A DNA stretch of 64,000 nt from Clusia tigrina (lineage: Eukaryota > Arthropoda > Insecta > Diptera > Clusiidae). Numbering within the stretch: position 1 is the first letter of the stretch; each line of letters begins with the position of its first letter. Made by a program: the position numbers and the translations under genes. Shown here in pieces: positions 14,501-24,800 of the stretch. The notes below the pieces were generated by a model. That model had not been told where the DNA came from, did not search any database, and saw only the letters and a list, made by a program, of their open reading frames with translations. The stretch is from the NCBI GenBank assembly GCA_920105625.2, contig OV050033.1, positions 94,986,280 through 95,050,279 of the forward strand. Reading direction: 5' to 3'.

Positions 14501-17500
14501 CTATCAAAGTTTGCAACATACAAATGCTTGTAACTTTTTACTGGAGCGTCATAAAACCTTGAAATTTTGTAACAATAAAGTACTCGAGCCTCTTGTCAAT
14601 TTAAGCTTTCGCTCAAAGCTGTGCTACCCTTGAGTCCCAAATCAAACACTAATAAAGCTTCAAATGGCGCTAACTTCTATACGGTAGGTCCTACACCTAT
14701 CAAAGTTTGCAACATTCCAATGCTTGTAAATTTTTACTGGATCGTCATAAAACCTTGAAATTTTGTAACAATAAAGTACTCGAGCCTCTTGTCAATTTAA
14801 GCTATCGCTCAAAGCTGTGCTACCCTTGAGTCCCAAATCAAACACTGATAAAGCTTCAAATGGCCCTAACTTCTATACGGAACATCCTACACCTATCAAA
14901 GTTTGCAACATATAAATGCTTGTAACTTTTTACTGCAGCGTCATAAAACCTTGAAATTTTGTAACAATAAAGTACTCGAGCCTCTTGTCAATTTAAGCTT
15001 TCGCTCAAAGCTGTGCTACCCTTGAGTCCCAAATCAAACACTGATAAAGCTTCAAATGGCCCTAACTTCTATACGGTACATCCTACACCTATTAAAGTTT
15101 GCAACATACAAATGCTTGTAACTTTTTACTGGAGCGTCATAAAACCTTGAAATTTTGTAACAATAAAGTACTCGAGCCTCTTGTCAATTTAAGCTATCGC
15201 TCAAAGCTGTGCTACCCTTTAGTTCCAAATCAAACACTGATAAAACTTCAAATGGCCCTAACTTCTATACGGTACGTCCTACACCTATAAAAGTTTGCAA
15301 CATACAAATGCTTGTAACTATTTACTGGAGCGTCATAAAACCTTGAAATTTTGTAACAATAAAGTACTCGAGCCTCTTGTCAATTTAAGCTATCGCTCAA
15401 AGCTGTGCTACCCTTTAGTTCCAAATCAAACACTGATAAAACTTCAAATGGCCCTAACTTCTATACGGTACGTCCTACACCTATAAAAGTTTGCAACATA
15501 CAAATGCTTGTAACTATTTACTAGAGCGTCATAAAACCTTGAAATTTTGTAACAATAAAGTACTCGAGCCTCTTGTCAATTTAAGCTTTCGCTCAAAGCT
15601 GTGCTACCCTTGAGTCCCAAATCAAACACTAATAAAGCTTCAAATGGCGCTAACTTCTATACGGTAGGTCCTACACCTATCAAAGTTTGCAACATTCCAA
15701 TGCTTGTAAATTTTTACTGGATCGTCATAAAACCTTGAAATTTTGTAACAATAAAGTACTCGAGCCTCTTGTCAATTTAAGCTATCGCTCAAAGCTGTGC
15801 TACCCTTGAGTCCCAAATCAAACACTGATAAAGCTTCAAATGGCCCTAACTTCTATACGGAACATCCTACACCTATCAAAGTTTGCAACATATAAATGCT
15901 TGTAACTTTTTACTGCAGCGTCATAAAACCTTGAAATTTTGTAACAATAAAGTACTCGAGCCTCTTGTCAATTTAAGCTTTCGCTCAAAGCTGTGCTACC
16001 CTTGAGTCCCAAATCAAACACTGATAAAGCTTCAAATGGCCCTAACTTCTATACGGTACATCCTACACCTATTAAAGTTTGCAACATACAAATGCTTGTA
16101 ACTTTTTACTGGAGCGTCATAAAACCTTGAAATTTTGTAACAATAAAGTACTCGAGCCTCTTGTCAATTTAAGCTATCGCTCAAAGCTGTGCTACCCTTT
16201 AGTTCCAAATCAAACACTGATAAAACTTCAAATGGCCCTAACTTCTATACGGTACGTCCTACACCTATAAAAGTTTGCAACATACAAATGCTTGTAACTA
16301 TTTACTGGAGCGTCATAAAACCTTGAAATTTTGTAACAATAAAGTACTCGAGCCTCTTGTCAATTTAAGCTTTCGCTCAAAGCTGTGCTACCCTTGAGTC
16401 CCAAATCAAACACTGATAAAGCTTCAAATGGCCCTAACTTCTATACGGTACATCCTACACCTATCAAAGTTTGCAACATTCAAATGCTTGTAAATTTTTT
16501 CTGGATCGTCATAAAACCTTGAAATTTTGTAACAATAAAGTACTCGAGCCTCTTGTCAATTTAAGCTATCGCTCAAAGCTATGCTACCCTTGAGTCCCAA
16601 ATCAAACACTGATAAAGTTTCAAATGGCCCTAACTTCTATACGTTACGTCCTACACTTCTCAAAGTTTGCAACATATAAATGCTTGTAACTTTTTACTGC
16701 AGCGTCATAAAACCTTGAAATTTTCTAACAATAAAGTACTCGAGCCTCTTGTCAATTTAAGCTATCGCTTAAAGCTATGCTACCCTTGAGTCCCAAATCA
16801 AACACTGATAAAAATTCAATTGGCCCTAACTTATATACGATACGTCCTACACCTATCAAAGTTGGCAACATACAAATGCTTGTAACTTTTTACTGGAGCG
16901 TCATAAAACCTTGAAATTTTGTAACAATAAAGTACTCGAGCCTCTTGTCAATTTAAGCTATCGCTCAAAGCTGTGCTACCCTTGAATCCCAAATCAAACA
17001 CTGATAAAGCTTCAAATGGCCCTAACTTCTATACGGTACGTCCTACAACTATCAAAGTTTGCAACATACAAATGCTTGTAACTTTTTACTGGAGCGTCAT
17101 AAAACCTTGAAATTTTGTAACAATAAAGTACTCGAGCCTCTTGTCAATTTAAGCTATCGCTCAAAGCTGTGCTACCCTTGAGTTCCAAATCAAACACTGA
17201 TAAAACTTCAAATGGAACTAACTTCTATACGGTACGTCCTACACCTATCAAAGTTTGCAACATACATATGCTTGTAACTTTTTACTGGCGCGTCATAACA
17301 CCTTGAAATTTTGTAACAATAAAGTACGCGAGCCTCTTGTCAATTTAAGTTTTCGCTGAAAGCTGTGCTACCCTTGAGTCCCAAATCAAACACTGATAAA
17401 GCTTCAAATGGCCCTAACTTCTATACGGTACGTCCTACACCTATCAAACTTTGCAACATTCAAATGCTTGTAACTTTTTACTAGATCGTCATAAAACCTT

Positions 17501-18400
17501 GATATTTTGTAACATGAAAGTACTCGAGCCTCTTGTCAATTTAAGCTATCGCTCAAAGCTGTGCTACCTTTGAGTCCCAAATCAAACACTGATAAAAATT
17601 CAAATGTCCCTAACTTCTAAACGGTACGTCCTACACCTATCAAAGTTTGCAACATATAAATGCTTGTAACTTTTTACTGCAGCGTCATAAAACCTTGAAA
17701 TTTTGTAACAATAAAGTACTCGAGCCTCTTGTTAATTTAAGCTTTCGCTCAAAGCTGTGCTACCCTTGAGTCCCAAATCAAACACTGATAAAGCTTCAAA
17801 TGGCCCTAACTTCTATACGGTACGTCCTACACCTATCAAAGTTTGCAACATTCAAATGCTTGTAAATTTTTACTGGATCGTCATAAAACCTTGAAATTTT
17901 GTAACAATAAAGTACTCGAGCCTCTTGTCAATTTAAGCTATCGCTCAAAGCTGTGCTACCCTTGAGTCCCAAATCAAACACTGATAAAGCTTCAAATGGC
18001 CCTAACTTCTATACGGTACATCCTACACCTATCAAAGTTTGCAACATATAAATGCTTGTAACTTTTTACTGCAGCGTCATAAAACCTTGAAATTTTGTAA
18101 CAATAAAGTACTCGAGCCTCTTGTCAATTTAGCCTATCGCTCAAAGCTGTGCTACCCTTGAGTCCCAAATCAACCACTGATAAAGCTTCAAATGGCCCTA
18201 ACTTCTATACGGTACGTCTTACACCTATCATAGTTTGCAACATACAAATGCTTGTAACTTTTTACTGGAGCGTCATAAAACCTTGAAATTTTGTAACAAT
18301 AAAGTACTCGAGCCTCTTGTCAATTTAAGCTATCGGTCAAAGCTGTGCTGCCTTTGAATCCCAAATCAAACACTGATAAAGCTTCAAATGGCCCTAACTT
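11541..18400. repeat. 30-monomer higher-order block, copy 2 (35 monomers long)
   Basis: Tandem second copy of the preceding block. Offset is 5,880 bp up to about 15.3 kb and 6,860 bp after that, because a 5-monomer (980 bp) duplication lies inside it. The rare CGTCATAACA variant at 10431 recurs at 17291 (offset 6,860 = 35 monomers). Agreement ends near 18,340, where the monomer carries TATCGGTC and GCTGCC changes absent from copy 1. The copies differ by scattered single substitutions only, so the duplication is recent compared with monomer divergence. Confidence 0.85.
15292..16271. repeat. 5-monomer (980 bp) duplication private to copy 2
   Basis: Repeats the five monomers at about 14,312-15,291. 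The rare ACATTCCAATG variant at 14714 recurs at 15694, and the monomer at 15099 recurs at 16079. It is absent from copy 1, so it arose after the 30-mer duplication. Sequence inside is near-identical, as expected for a very recent unequal exchange. Confidence 0.85.
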
Positions 18401-18829
18401 CTATACGGTACGTCCAACACCTATCAAAGTTTGCAACATACAAATGCTTGTAACTTTTTACTGGAACGTCATAAAATCTTGAAATTTTGTAACAATAAAG
18501 TACTCGAGCCTCTTGTCAATTTAAGCTATCGCTCAAAGCTGTGCTACCCTTGAGTCCCAAATCAAACACTGATAAAGCTTCAAATGGCCCTAACTTCTAT
18601 ACGGTACGTCCTACACCTATCAAAGTTTGCAACATTCAAATGCTTGTAAATTTTTACTGGATCGTCATAAAACCATGAAATTTTGTAACAATAAAGTACT
18701 CGGGCCTCTTGTCAATTTAAGCTATCGCTCAAAGCTGTGCTACCCTTGAGTCCCAAATCAAACACTGATAAAGCTTCAAATGGCCCTAACTTCTGAACGG
18801 TACGTCCAACACCTATCAAAGTTTGCAAC

Positions 18830-18833
18830 ATAT
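18830..18833. repeat. E1 target-site duplication, left (ATAT)
   Basis: ATAT directly abuts the left LTR and is repeated at 25009-25012 after the right LTR. It matches satellite positions 14-17 in GCAACATATAAATGC. A 4-bp duplication is normal for this class of integrase. Confidence 0.8.
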
Positions 18834-19040
18834 TGTTACGAAATTGCCCTCTTGACAATTTACTCTGTTACAAAATTGCCCTCCTGACAATTCCTCTAAC
18901 TCTCTGTACTCGGACTCGTACCACTGGATTGTGTAGTAATCAAACAATCGCTGGTTAAATTAAAATAATTAGCTTTATTTAATTATTGCTATTTACACAT
19001 TTAATATTAGACTTAAAGTTTACTTAGTTATTATTTGCAC

Positions 19041-19070
19041 TTTATTTCACAAACCATTAGTCACTTTATT
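19041..19070 (-). promoter_or_regulatory. Polyadenylation signals in the E1 3' LTR
   Basis: Two AATAAA hexamers on the minus strand, at 19065-19070 and 19041-19046, downstream of the TATA box in element orientation, where the R-region poly(A) signal of an LTR element is expected. Confidence 0.45.
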
Positions 19071-19225
19071 TAATAATGAATTTCATCACTTTGCAAAATT
19101 ACAAATACTGCTAATACTGCTGCTTCGATTAAAATACCTGATGTACACAATTTTACGGTCTCTGATCTACTGTATTCGACTTTGAACAGTCTTGTCGCTT
19201 TTATAGTTTTCGAATGGTTGGTGTA

Positions 19226-19293
19226 GAAACTTCCACGCTATTCTCGTATATTCTAGAAGCTTCTATCCTCTTCGACAGAAGTCGAGAATATTC
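19226..19293 (-). promoter_or_regulatory. Same heat-shock-element cluster in the E1 3' LTR
   Basis: GAAacTTC at 19226-19233, TTCtaGAAgcTTC at 19251-19263, GAAtaTTC at 19286-19293. All three motifs and their spacing are unchanged relative to the 5' LTR, although the LTRs differ at about 16 other positions. Confidence 0.6.
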
Positions 19294-19433
19294 TTTTTGA
19301 TATTACCGACAGATGGTTCTTGAATAAGCTTTTATTCGAATAGTTCGCATCTTGACTCACAGGGGGCACTCATTCTATAGATGGGATCCTAAAAATAAGC
19401 TATCCCGTTTCACTGATATGCAATCACGTTTCA

Positions 19434-19446
19434 CTGCCCTCCGCTT
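19434..19446 (-). promoter_or_regulatory. E1 polypurine tract
   Basis: In element orientation AAGCGGAGGGCAG, directly abutting the 3' LTR. This is the expected site of plus-strand DNA priming. The last two bases before the LTR include one pyrimidine, so the exact primer end is uncertain. Confidence 0.65.
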
Positions 19447-19543
19447 AATCTTGTTCGTCCCGAACAAGGATAGTACTGCAACCTTTATAAGGAGATAACG
19501 TCTCTAAATGAACGACTTTCATTTTGCTCCTGGCATTTCTCGC

Positions 19544-20606
19544 CTACTGGATGCGGTATTCTGCATCGTTGAGCCGATTTATCACCTTATAAGGGCCTTC
19601 CCAGTGTGTTTGCAGTTTTGGCGATAATCCCTTTTTCCTTTGCGGATTATGAAGCATAACTAGCTGCCCTTCCTGAAATCCCTTGGATTTGCTCGTAGAT
19701 CATATCTGGCTTTCATTTTATCACTCATCAGTTGTGTGCGCTTTCTGATGGTTCCATGAATTTCATTCAGCTGTCTTCGTTTGTCAGCTACATAACTGCT
19801 ACATGAAACTTCCGAAGATGAGTAGGCACCGAATTTCAGATCTGCAGGCAATCTTATGTCACAACCGAAAATAGCCTTAGCTGGTGTTGTAGATGTTGTA
19901 TCGTGAGTTGCCGATCGGTATGCCATTAAGAAGAGGGGTATGTGTTGGTCCCAATTTTTCTGGTTTCTGTCCACGACTTTCCTTAGGTGTTCCTCAAGCG
20001 TACGATTAAATCTTTCAACCATTCCATCGGATTGTGGGTGCAAAGGGGTTGTACGAGTTTTGCGTATGCCCATCAATTCACTCATTTCCCTGAATATTGT
20101 TGACTCGAAATTTCTGCCTTGATCCGAGTGCAACTCGAGGGCAGCTCCGAAGCTGCAGACCCAATTATTGATAAATGCATCTGCAACGGTCTTAGCTTCT
20201 TGATCGGGAATGGGGTATACTTCTGGCCATTTACTAAAATAGTCGATTACGACGAAAACATATTTGTTGCCGGAATCACTAATTGGAAACGGACCTGCTA
20301 TGTCCATTGCAATACGCTCAAATGGCGCTCCCACGTTGGATAAATGCATCTTCCCCTGGCTGCGACGGCTCGGTCCCTTGGCAGCTGTACACTTTTCACA
20401 AGCACTAATCCAGTCACCTACCGATTGCTGGCAACCAACCCAATAAAATCGGTTTTTAATTTTCTCGACTGTTTTTGTTATTCCCAAATGCCCTCCGCTT
20501 GGCCCACTATGGTATTCCTTGAGAATTTCGCTTATTCTTGCCTTGGGTACCACAATCAAGTTCTTCGTGGTTTTTCCATATTCGCTCTCCCACAGGCGGA
20601 ATAGGC
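19544..20606 (-). pseudogene. pol: E1 pol, integrase domain
   Basis: Integrase inserts the cDNA into the host chromosome. Numbering from the Met at 20559: HHCC zinc-binding residues H17, H24, C54, C57; catalytic triad D86 (MDIAGPFP), D146 (HSDQGRNF) and E182 (MVERFNRT), with the canonical 35 residues between the second D and E. The open frame starts a little upstream, at about 20,606. It shifts at about 19,690, after the RARYDLRAN-type motif. The C-terminal SH3-like part (WEGPYKV) continues in another frame to a TAG at 19544-19546. No chromodomain follows. The catalytic core is intact but the C-terminus is broken. Confidence 0.9.
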
Positions 20607-20855
20607 ATCTTGCAGCTTTAAGCTATTCCATTGAGCCCAATATGCTTTAGTTATGGGGCTTTCAGACGAGATTTCATTCCAATCAGGCCGTTTTCCTTCA
20701 CTCTTACTTGATACGATTTTTGCCAAATCTGGGTCATTTCGTTGTTCTTCTTTTATCTTTTCCGCTGTCCATTCATCGTTTGGTAAAACAGCCATTAAGC
20801 GCACATCGACTACTCCTTCTTTCCCTTCAGCTTTAGAACAGTGCTTACATTCCAT
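20556..20855 (-). pseudogene. pol: E1 pol, RNase H-integrase linker
   Basis: About 99 codons, continuing pol after a one-base frameshift near 20,860. It contains a possible Cys/His cluster (CKHCSK) and then a charged helical linker (EEQRNDPDLAKIV, a motif common just before integrase in Ty3/gypsy pol). The frame is lost again near 20,605, after which the sequence leading into integrase (WESEYGK-like) is read in the next frame. Confidence 0.8.
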
Positions 20856-21247
20856 ACTGCAAGACGTCGTGATAGTGCATCAGCATTCCCGTGGTTTCCG
20901 CCTCTGCGATGTTCTATTGTGAAATCGTAGCTTTGGAGTCTCTCAATCCATCTCGCAACCTGACCTTCGGGATTTTTGAACTGTAGTAGCCAGCGCAGAG
21001 CAGCGTGATCCGTTCTCAACAATAACTTTTGTCCATACAAGTACTTGTTAAAGTGCTTCACGCATTGCATAACCGCCAAAAGTTCTCTCCGTGTTACACA
21101 GTAATTTCGCTCTGGCTTTGATAAGATCTTACTGAAGTAGGCTATTACTCTTTCATGTCCGTCAATAGCTTGCAACAGGACACCTCCAATCCCGAATCCA
21201 CTTGCATCTGTATCCAAAATAAAATTCGCCAGGTATTGGATACGCAA
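20810..21247 (-). pseudogene. pol: E1 pol, RNase H domain
   Basis: Same frame as the RT piece but separated from it by an internal stop. RNase H would degrade the RNA template during reverse transcription. All four catalytic acids are visible: D14 (DTDASG), E55 (RRELLAV), D80 (RTDHAAL) and D123 (NADALSRR). About 40 nt between the stop near 21275 and about 21236 read as the expected RT-RNase H connection in another frame, so two compensating indels flank that short island. After the DALSRR motif the frame is lost again near 20,860. The apparent start codon is not biological. Confidence 0.9.
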
Positions 21248-21274
21248 GTATGGGAGCTGTACACAATAGCTCTT

Positions 21275-22972
21275 TCAATCTGCCTTCTCCTGTTCGCTTT
21301 TCCACTCAAAAGGACAATTTTTCCTCGTCAATGCATGCAGACTACCAGCCACGTCCGCAAAGCCTGGAACAAAGCGTCTGTAATAGGTGCAAAGAGCCAA
21401 GAAGCTGCGTAGCTCATGCAAACTAGTTGGTCTTGGCCACTCCCTTACTGAGTCTATCTTATCTGTATATGTGTGTACTCCTTCAGGTGTGACTTTATGT
21501 CCAAGGTACTTGACTTCTTTCTTGAAGAACGAGCATTTCTTTGCGCTCAGCTTCACCCCTGAAGCTCCTAATCGTATCAATACTTCTTCCATATGCTTCA
21601 AGTGGTCCTCGAAGTCCTTTCCCATAACGATGATGTCATTTAAGTACACCAGACACGTTTTCCAGTGGAAACCCTTTAGCACATGTTCCATTAAGCATTC
21701 AAATGTAGCTGGAGCATTACACAGTCCGAATGGCATCACCAAAAATTGCCATAGTCCATCACCGGCACTGAATGCTGTATTTTCCTTGTCTTGTTCGTCT
21801 ACTGCCACTTGCCAATATCCGCTTTGTAAATCCAGCGTTGAGAACCAATTTGAACCAGAAAGTGTGTCCAACGTATCGTCGATTCGAGGTAATGGATAAC
21901 TATCTTTCTTCTTTACCTCATTTAGTTTACGATAATCTACACAGAAACGTGTGGAGCCATCCTTCTTCTTGACTAATACCACTGGAGAACTCCAGGGGCT
22001 CGCTGATGGCTCTATGACGTTGTTCTGATGCATTTCCTTCAGCAATACATTCACCTCTTCTCTCTTTGCCAGAGGTACTCTTCTTGACGCTTGACGAATG
22101 GGTTTGCCATCACCAGTGTTGATTGTGTGTTTCACCATCTTTGTTCTGCCTTCGTTTTTACCCTTTTCAGTAAATACTGACCAATGTCTTGCCAAAAGTT
22201 GGCTGACAGTCCTCCTCTGCTCTGTGGATAAGCCTTTGCTCCATTCTTTCGTGAGATCGTCGAGTACCTTTTTATCAGCTGGTATCTTCATTGTTGTGTC
22301 TCGCGGCTGGCTTTCACAGTTTACAATTGCCGAAATTGCCCGGCAATTTCCAATTATCTGTCCTTTCTCTATGGTTTTAGAGGAATTTGCAAGATTGACC
22401 ACTCTTACTGGCACTATTCTGTTCTGCTGTTCTTCTACGAGGGTTTTTCCAATGATGATGTCATCCAGTACAAATTTTTCATCCGTCTCCACAACCCACA
22501 ACTTGTTCTTCTCCACATCTCCGTCCATTTTGGCCCATATGACTGCCTCTGACTTTGCTGGGATTTTTGTCCGCCGCGATACAATGGCTTGTCGGATACC
22601 TCCATACTTATCCTCACCAACGGATAACGGTATTTCGGTGTTCGCATACTTCAACATTCGGCATTTCAAATCTAGGGTGAATCCATTCCGAATCATAAAT
22701 TCCACACCTAAGATTAATTCGTACACAATATGCGCAGCTACAAACTCGTGCGTCACTGTTGTGGTGCCGATAGTTATTTTCCGTGTAACTTTTCCCAGTA
22801 CCGGTGCATCATCTCCAGTTGCCGTACGCAATCTTATTCCCAGAAGCGGCTCTATTCCCCGAACGAGATCCCTTCTAATTATGGAATGTGATGCACCCGT
22901 ATCCAGTGTTACCACGATTTTTCTTCCATTTACTACGCTGTCGACAGTTAGGTTGTTGATTTTCCGTGCCAT
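21275..22972 (-). pseudogene. pol: E1 pol, protease and reverse transcriptase
   Basis: 565 codons from an ATG at 22972. Protease: LDTGAS active site at residues 23-28 and ILGVEF near residue 90. After a linker, the RT shows the usual blocks: SPWSSPVVLVKKKDG, FCVDYRKLN, STLDLQSGYWQV, VMPFGLCNAPATF and LGHKV. The catalytic box reads YLND at residues 443-446 (AAT codon, plus-strand 21638-21640) where Ty3/gypsy RTs have YLDD or YVDD, so the first of the paired catalytic aspartates is lost. The frame stops at 21275-21277, at the start of the RT-RNase H connection, because of a small indel. The gag stop lies about 70 nt upstream in another frame. Inactive as sequenced. Confidence 0.92.
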
Positions 22973-23040
22973 CTGAGAAACGAAGATTCTGGGGCTACAT
23001 GTTGTGGGAGTCAGATCAAGCCCCTCGAGACTGACTCAAT

Positions 23041-23928
23041 CTAGTTTGTCGACGACTTTGCAACATTTTCTGATTCCCTATTTTGGAATCTGACTTGCTT
23101 TGCAGGTCTTACCGGTGAGCGTGATCTAGAACGTTTCCGTCTCGATTGGCAATTACGGGCCATGTGTCCGACCTCTCCGCAGGTGAAGCATTTGCCCGTG
23201 AAACTTGGGCCGCTTTCGCCTTGTACCTGACGGGCTCTGTATACTGGCTGGCACACCAAGGCTGCTGTCTCTGAAGTTAAAGCGCTAGCTACTGTCTCCA
23301 TATATGTAGCTTTCGGATTAGTTATTGCAGAACGCTTTATCTCCGCATCGCGAATGCCATATACAAAGGTGTCCATCATACACCTCTCAGTGATCTCTCC
23401 TGGGTAGGCAAGATGAGCCAACCGTTCCACTTCCGCCGCAAACTGTTGTAGAGACTCACCACTCTTCTGTACCCGTGTTCGTAGCTCTACTTGGTACATC
23501 TGCTTCCGGTGTTCACTACCATAATTGCGCTGAACGGCATTCATCAAGCTTTCATAGCAGTCTCGCTCACTTTCTGAGATAGTTTGAAGCACATCAGCGG
23601 CAGCACCTTTCAACGAAACGGTTAATGCAGCCACTTTTTCGCGAGCACTCCAACCATTTGTGTTAGCGGTAGTCTCAAACTGCATTCTGAAGACACTAAA
23701 TGTCGTGGTTCCATCATAGGTAGGAGGCTTCAGTTTTATTGAGGATAAAGCTGGCACAGGCAATGCACATTCCTGTAGTAGGTGAATTCTTTGCTCTATT
23801 TGTTGCTTAAATTCGTTCTGCCTTTGTACTACAGATTTTTCGAACGATTCTTGCCGTGTCTCAATTTCACAAACCTTCCTGTCTACCATCTCGGACATAT
23901 CTTTCATCTGCTGTGAGTTCTGTTCCAC
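23041..23928 (-). pseudogene. gag: E1 gag, capsid and nucleocapsid part
   Basis: About 295 codons in a different frame from the N-terminal piece. It starts with more coiled coil, followed by a retrotransposon capsid region (KLKPPTYDGTTTFSVFRMQF, residues about 65-85, then ALKG-like and QYVEL-like helices through about residue 200). A single CCHC zinc knuckle, CFTCGEVGHMARNC (C-X2-C-X4-H-X4-C), lies near residue 250, followed by an Arg/Ser-rich basic tail (RRKRSRSRSP). The N-terminal codon is not a natural start; this is the continuation of the frame-broken gag. Its stop at 23041 is followed by pol in another frame with no overlap, so pol expression would not use a simple overlap frameshift as the sequence stands. 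Confidence 0.88.
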
Positions 23929-24344
23929 TAGTAGAGCAAGTCGTATTTCACTCTGCTGTAACTGTTCTTTGACATCCTCTCTGACAGCTTGAGCATTTTT
24001 TGTAACTGCTGCTGCATCCTCTCATCTATCTGCTGCATCCTCTTATCGGCTGCTTGAGAATTTTGTTGTGACTGCTGCTGCATATCCTGTTTGAAGGATT
24101 GTATTATCCCGATGAGTACACTCATGTCAAAGTTACCCGCGTTAGTTTCTTGCGTTGTTTCTTCGTGTCGATATGTCGTTGGCTCTTCACATTGGAATTC
24201 ATGCTCATCGACATCTATACCCTGCTCTTCTAAAGCGCTTCTTAATCGCACCTGCAGCTCCGCTTTACGCCCTTGTGTTTGCAAATTTAAGCGCTCAAGC
24301 TCCTTCTTGAGCTGCTCCAATCTCAGTTTTTCAAATTTAACCAT
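23928..24344 (-). pseudogene. gag: E1 gag, N-terminal part (SAP-like domain and Gln-rich coiled coil)
   Basis: Begins at the first ATG after the 5' LTR/PBS (24344). Residues about 1-40 show the spaced-leucine pattern with a GRKAEL core typical of a SAP helix-extension-helix motif, known in other proteins to bind AT-rich DNA. An acidic stretch follows, then a glutamine/methionine-rich region (QQSQQNSQ, MQQIDERMQQQLQ) likely to form a coiled coil. The frame ends at 23928, but the reading frame of the rest of Gag is already open and coiled-coil-like upstream of that point. The break therefore probably lies at the A6 run (T6 on the plus strand, 23996-24001). It falls inside gag, not at the gag-pol boundary, so a mutation or sequencing indel is more likely than programmed frameshifting. 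Confidence 0.85.
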
Positions 24345-24362
24345 TGTTTATTACAGATACAC

Positions 24363-24381
24363 AATCCCACTTCTGACACCA
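24363..24381 (-). promoter_or_regulatory. E1 primer-binding site (tRNA-Leu type)
   Basis: In element orientation TGGTGTCAGAAGTGGGATT, 2 nt inside the 5' LTR. From memory, this is complementary to the CCA-tailed 3' end of fly tRNA-Leu genes that end in CCCACTTCTGACA. The tRNA would prime minus-strand DNA synthesis. Confidence 0.75.
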
Positions 24382-24773
24382 ATTGTTACGAAATTGCCCT
24401 CTTGACAATTTACTCTGTTACAAAATTGTCCTCCTGACAATTCCTCTAAATCTCTGTACTCGGACTCGTACCACTGGATTGTGTAGTAATCAAACAATCG
24501 CTGGTTAAATAAAAATAATTAGCTATATTTAATTATTGCTATTTACCCATTTAATATTAGGCTTAAAGTTTACTTAGTTATTATTTGCACTTTATTTCAC
24601 AAACCATTAGTCACTTTATTTAATAAGTAATTTCATCACTTTATTTAATAATGAATTTCATCACTTTGCAAAATTACAAAAACTGCTAATACTGCTGCTT
24701 CGATTAAAATGCCTGATGTACACACTTTTACTGTCTCTGATCTACTGTATTCGACTTTGAACAGTCTTGTCGC

Positions 24774-24780
24774 ATTTATA
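24774..24780 (-). promoter_or_regulatory. TATA box of the E1 5' LTR
   Basis: Reads TATAAAT on the minus strand (TATAAAA in the 3' LTR at 19199-19205), just downstream of the heat-shock-like cluster. Transcription would start about 25-30 nt further left. Assigned by motif and position only. Confidence 0.5.
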
Positions 24781-24800
24781 GTTTTCGAATGGTTGGTGTA

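Larger units (their letters stand above)
1..18833. repeat. 196-bp satellite DNA, left array (class A monomers)
   Basis: About 96 head-to-tail monomers of exactly 196 bp. I set monomer position 1 at the C of CAAAGTTTGCAACAT, seen at 1, 197, 393 and still on the 196 grid at 18817. Well-conserved stretches include AAATTTTGTAACAATAAAG followed by TACTCGAGCC (with an XhoI-type CTCGAG). Class A monomers differ by recurring substitutions at a few sites: TACAAATG/TATAAATG/TTCAAATG/TACATATG, GGAGCG/GCAGCG/GGATCG/GGCGCG, AGCTAT/AGCTTT/ACCTAT and AAAGCTTC/AAAACTTC/AAAAATTC. These combinations act as monomer haplotypes that reveal higher-order repeats. I see no gene here; short ORFs are by-products of the repeat. 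Family not recognised by name. Confidence 0.97.
18834..19433 (-). repeat. E1 3' LTR (600 bp)
   Basis: In element orientation it starts TGAAACGTG and ends CGTAACA. It carries the same heat-shock-like motifs, TATA box and AATAAA signals as the other LTR. It lacks the 25-bp tandem duplication present in the 5' LTR. About 16 substitutions separate the two LTRs by eye. Confidence 0.93.

Noticed and set aside
1..18833. Regular direct repeats resembling a CRISPR array
   Set aside because: There are no unique spacers: the whole 196-bp period is conserved. The flanking elements are eukaryotic LTR retrotransposons.
22098..22976. 292-codon open frame on the plus strand opposite E1 protease/RT
   Set aside because: Antisense shadow of the pol gene. 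No domain-like features, and the opposite strand carries clear protease and RT motifs.
23928..24010. Programmed frameshift inside E1 gag at the A6 run
   Set aside because: It lies within gag rather than at the gag-pol boundary, has no phased slippery heptamer or obvious stem, and the same element has other one-base breaks. Mutation or sequencing error is simpler.
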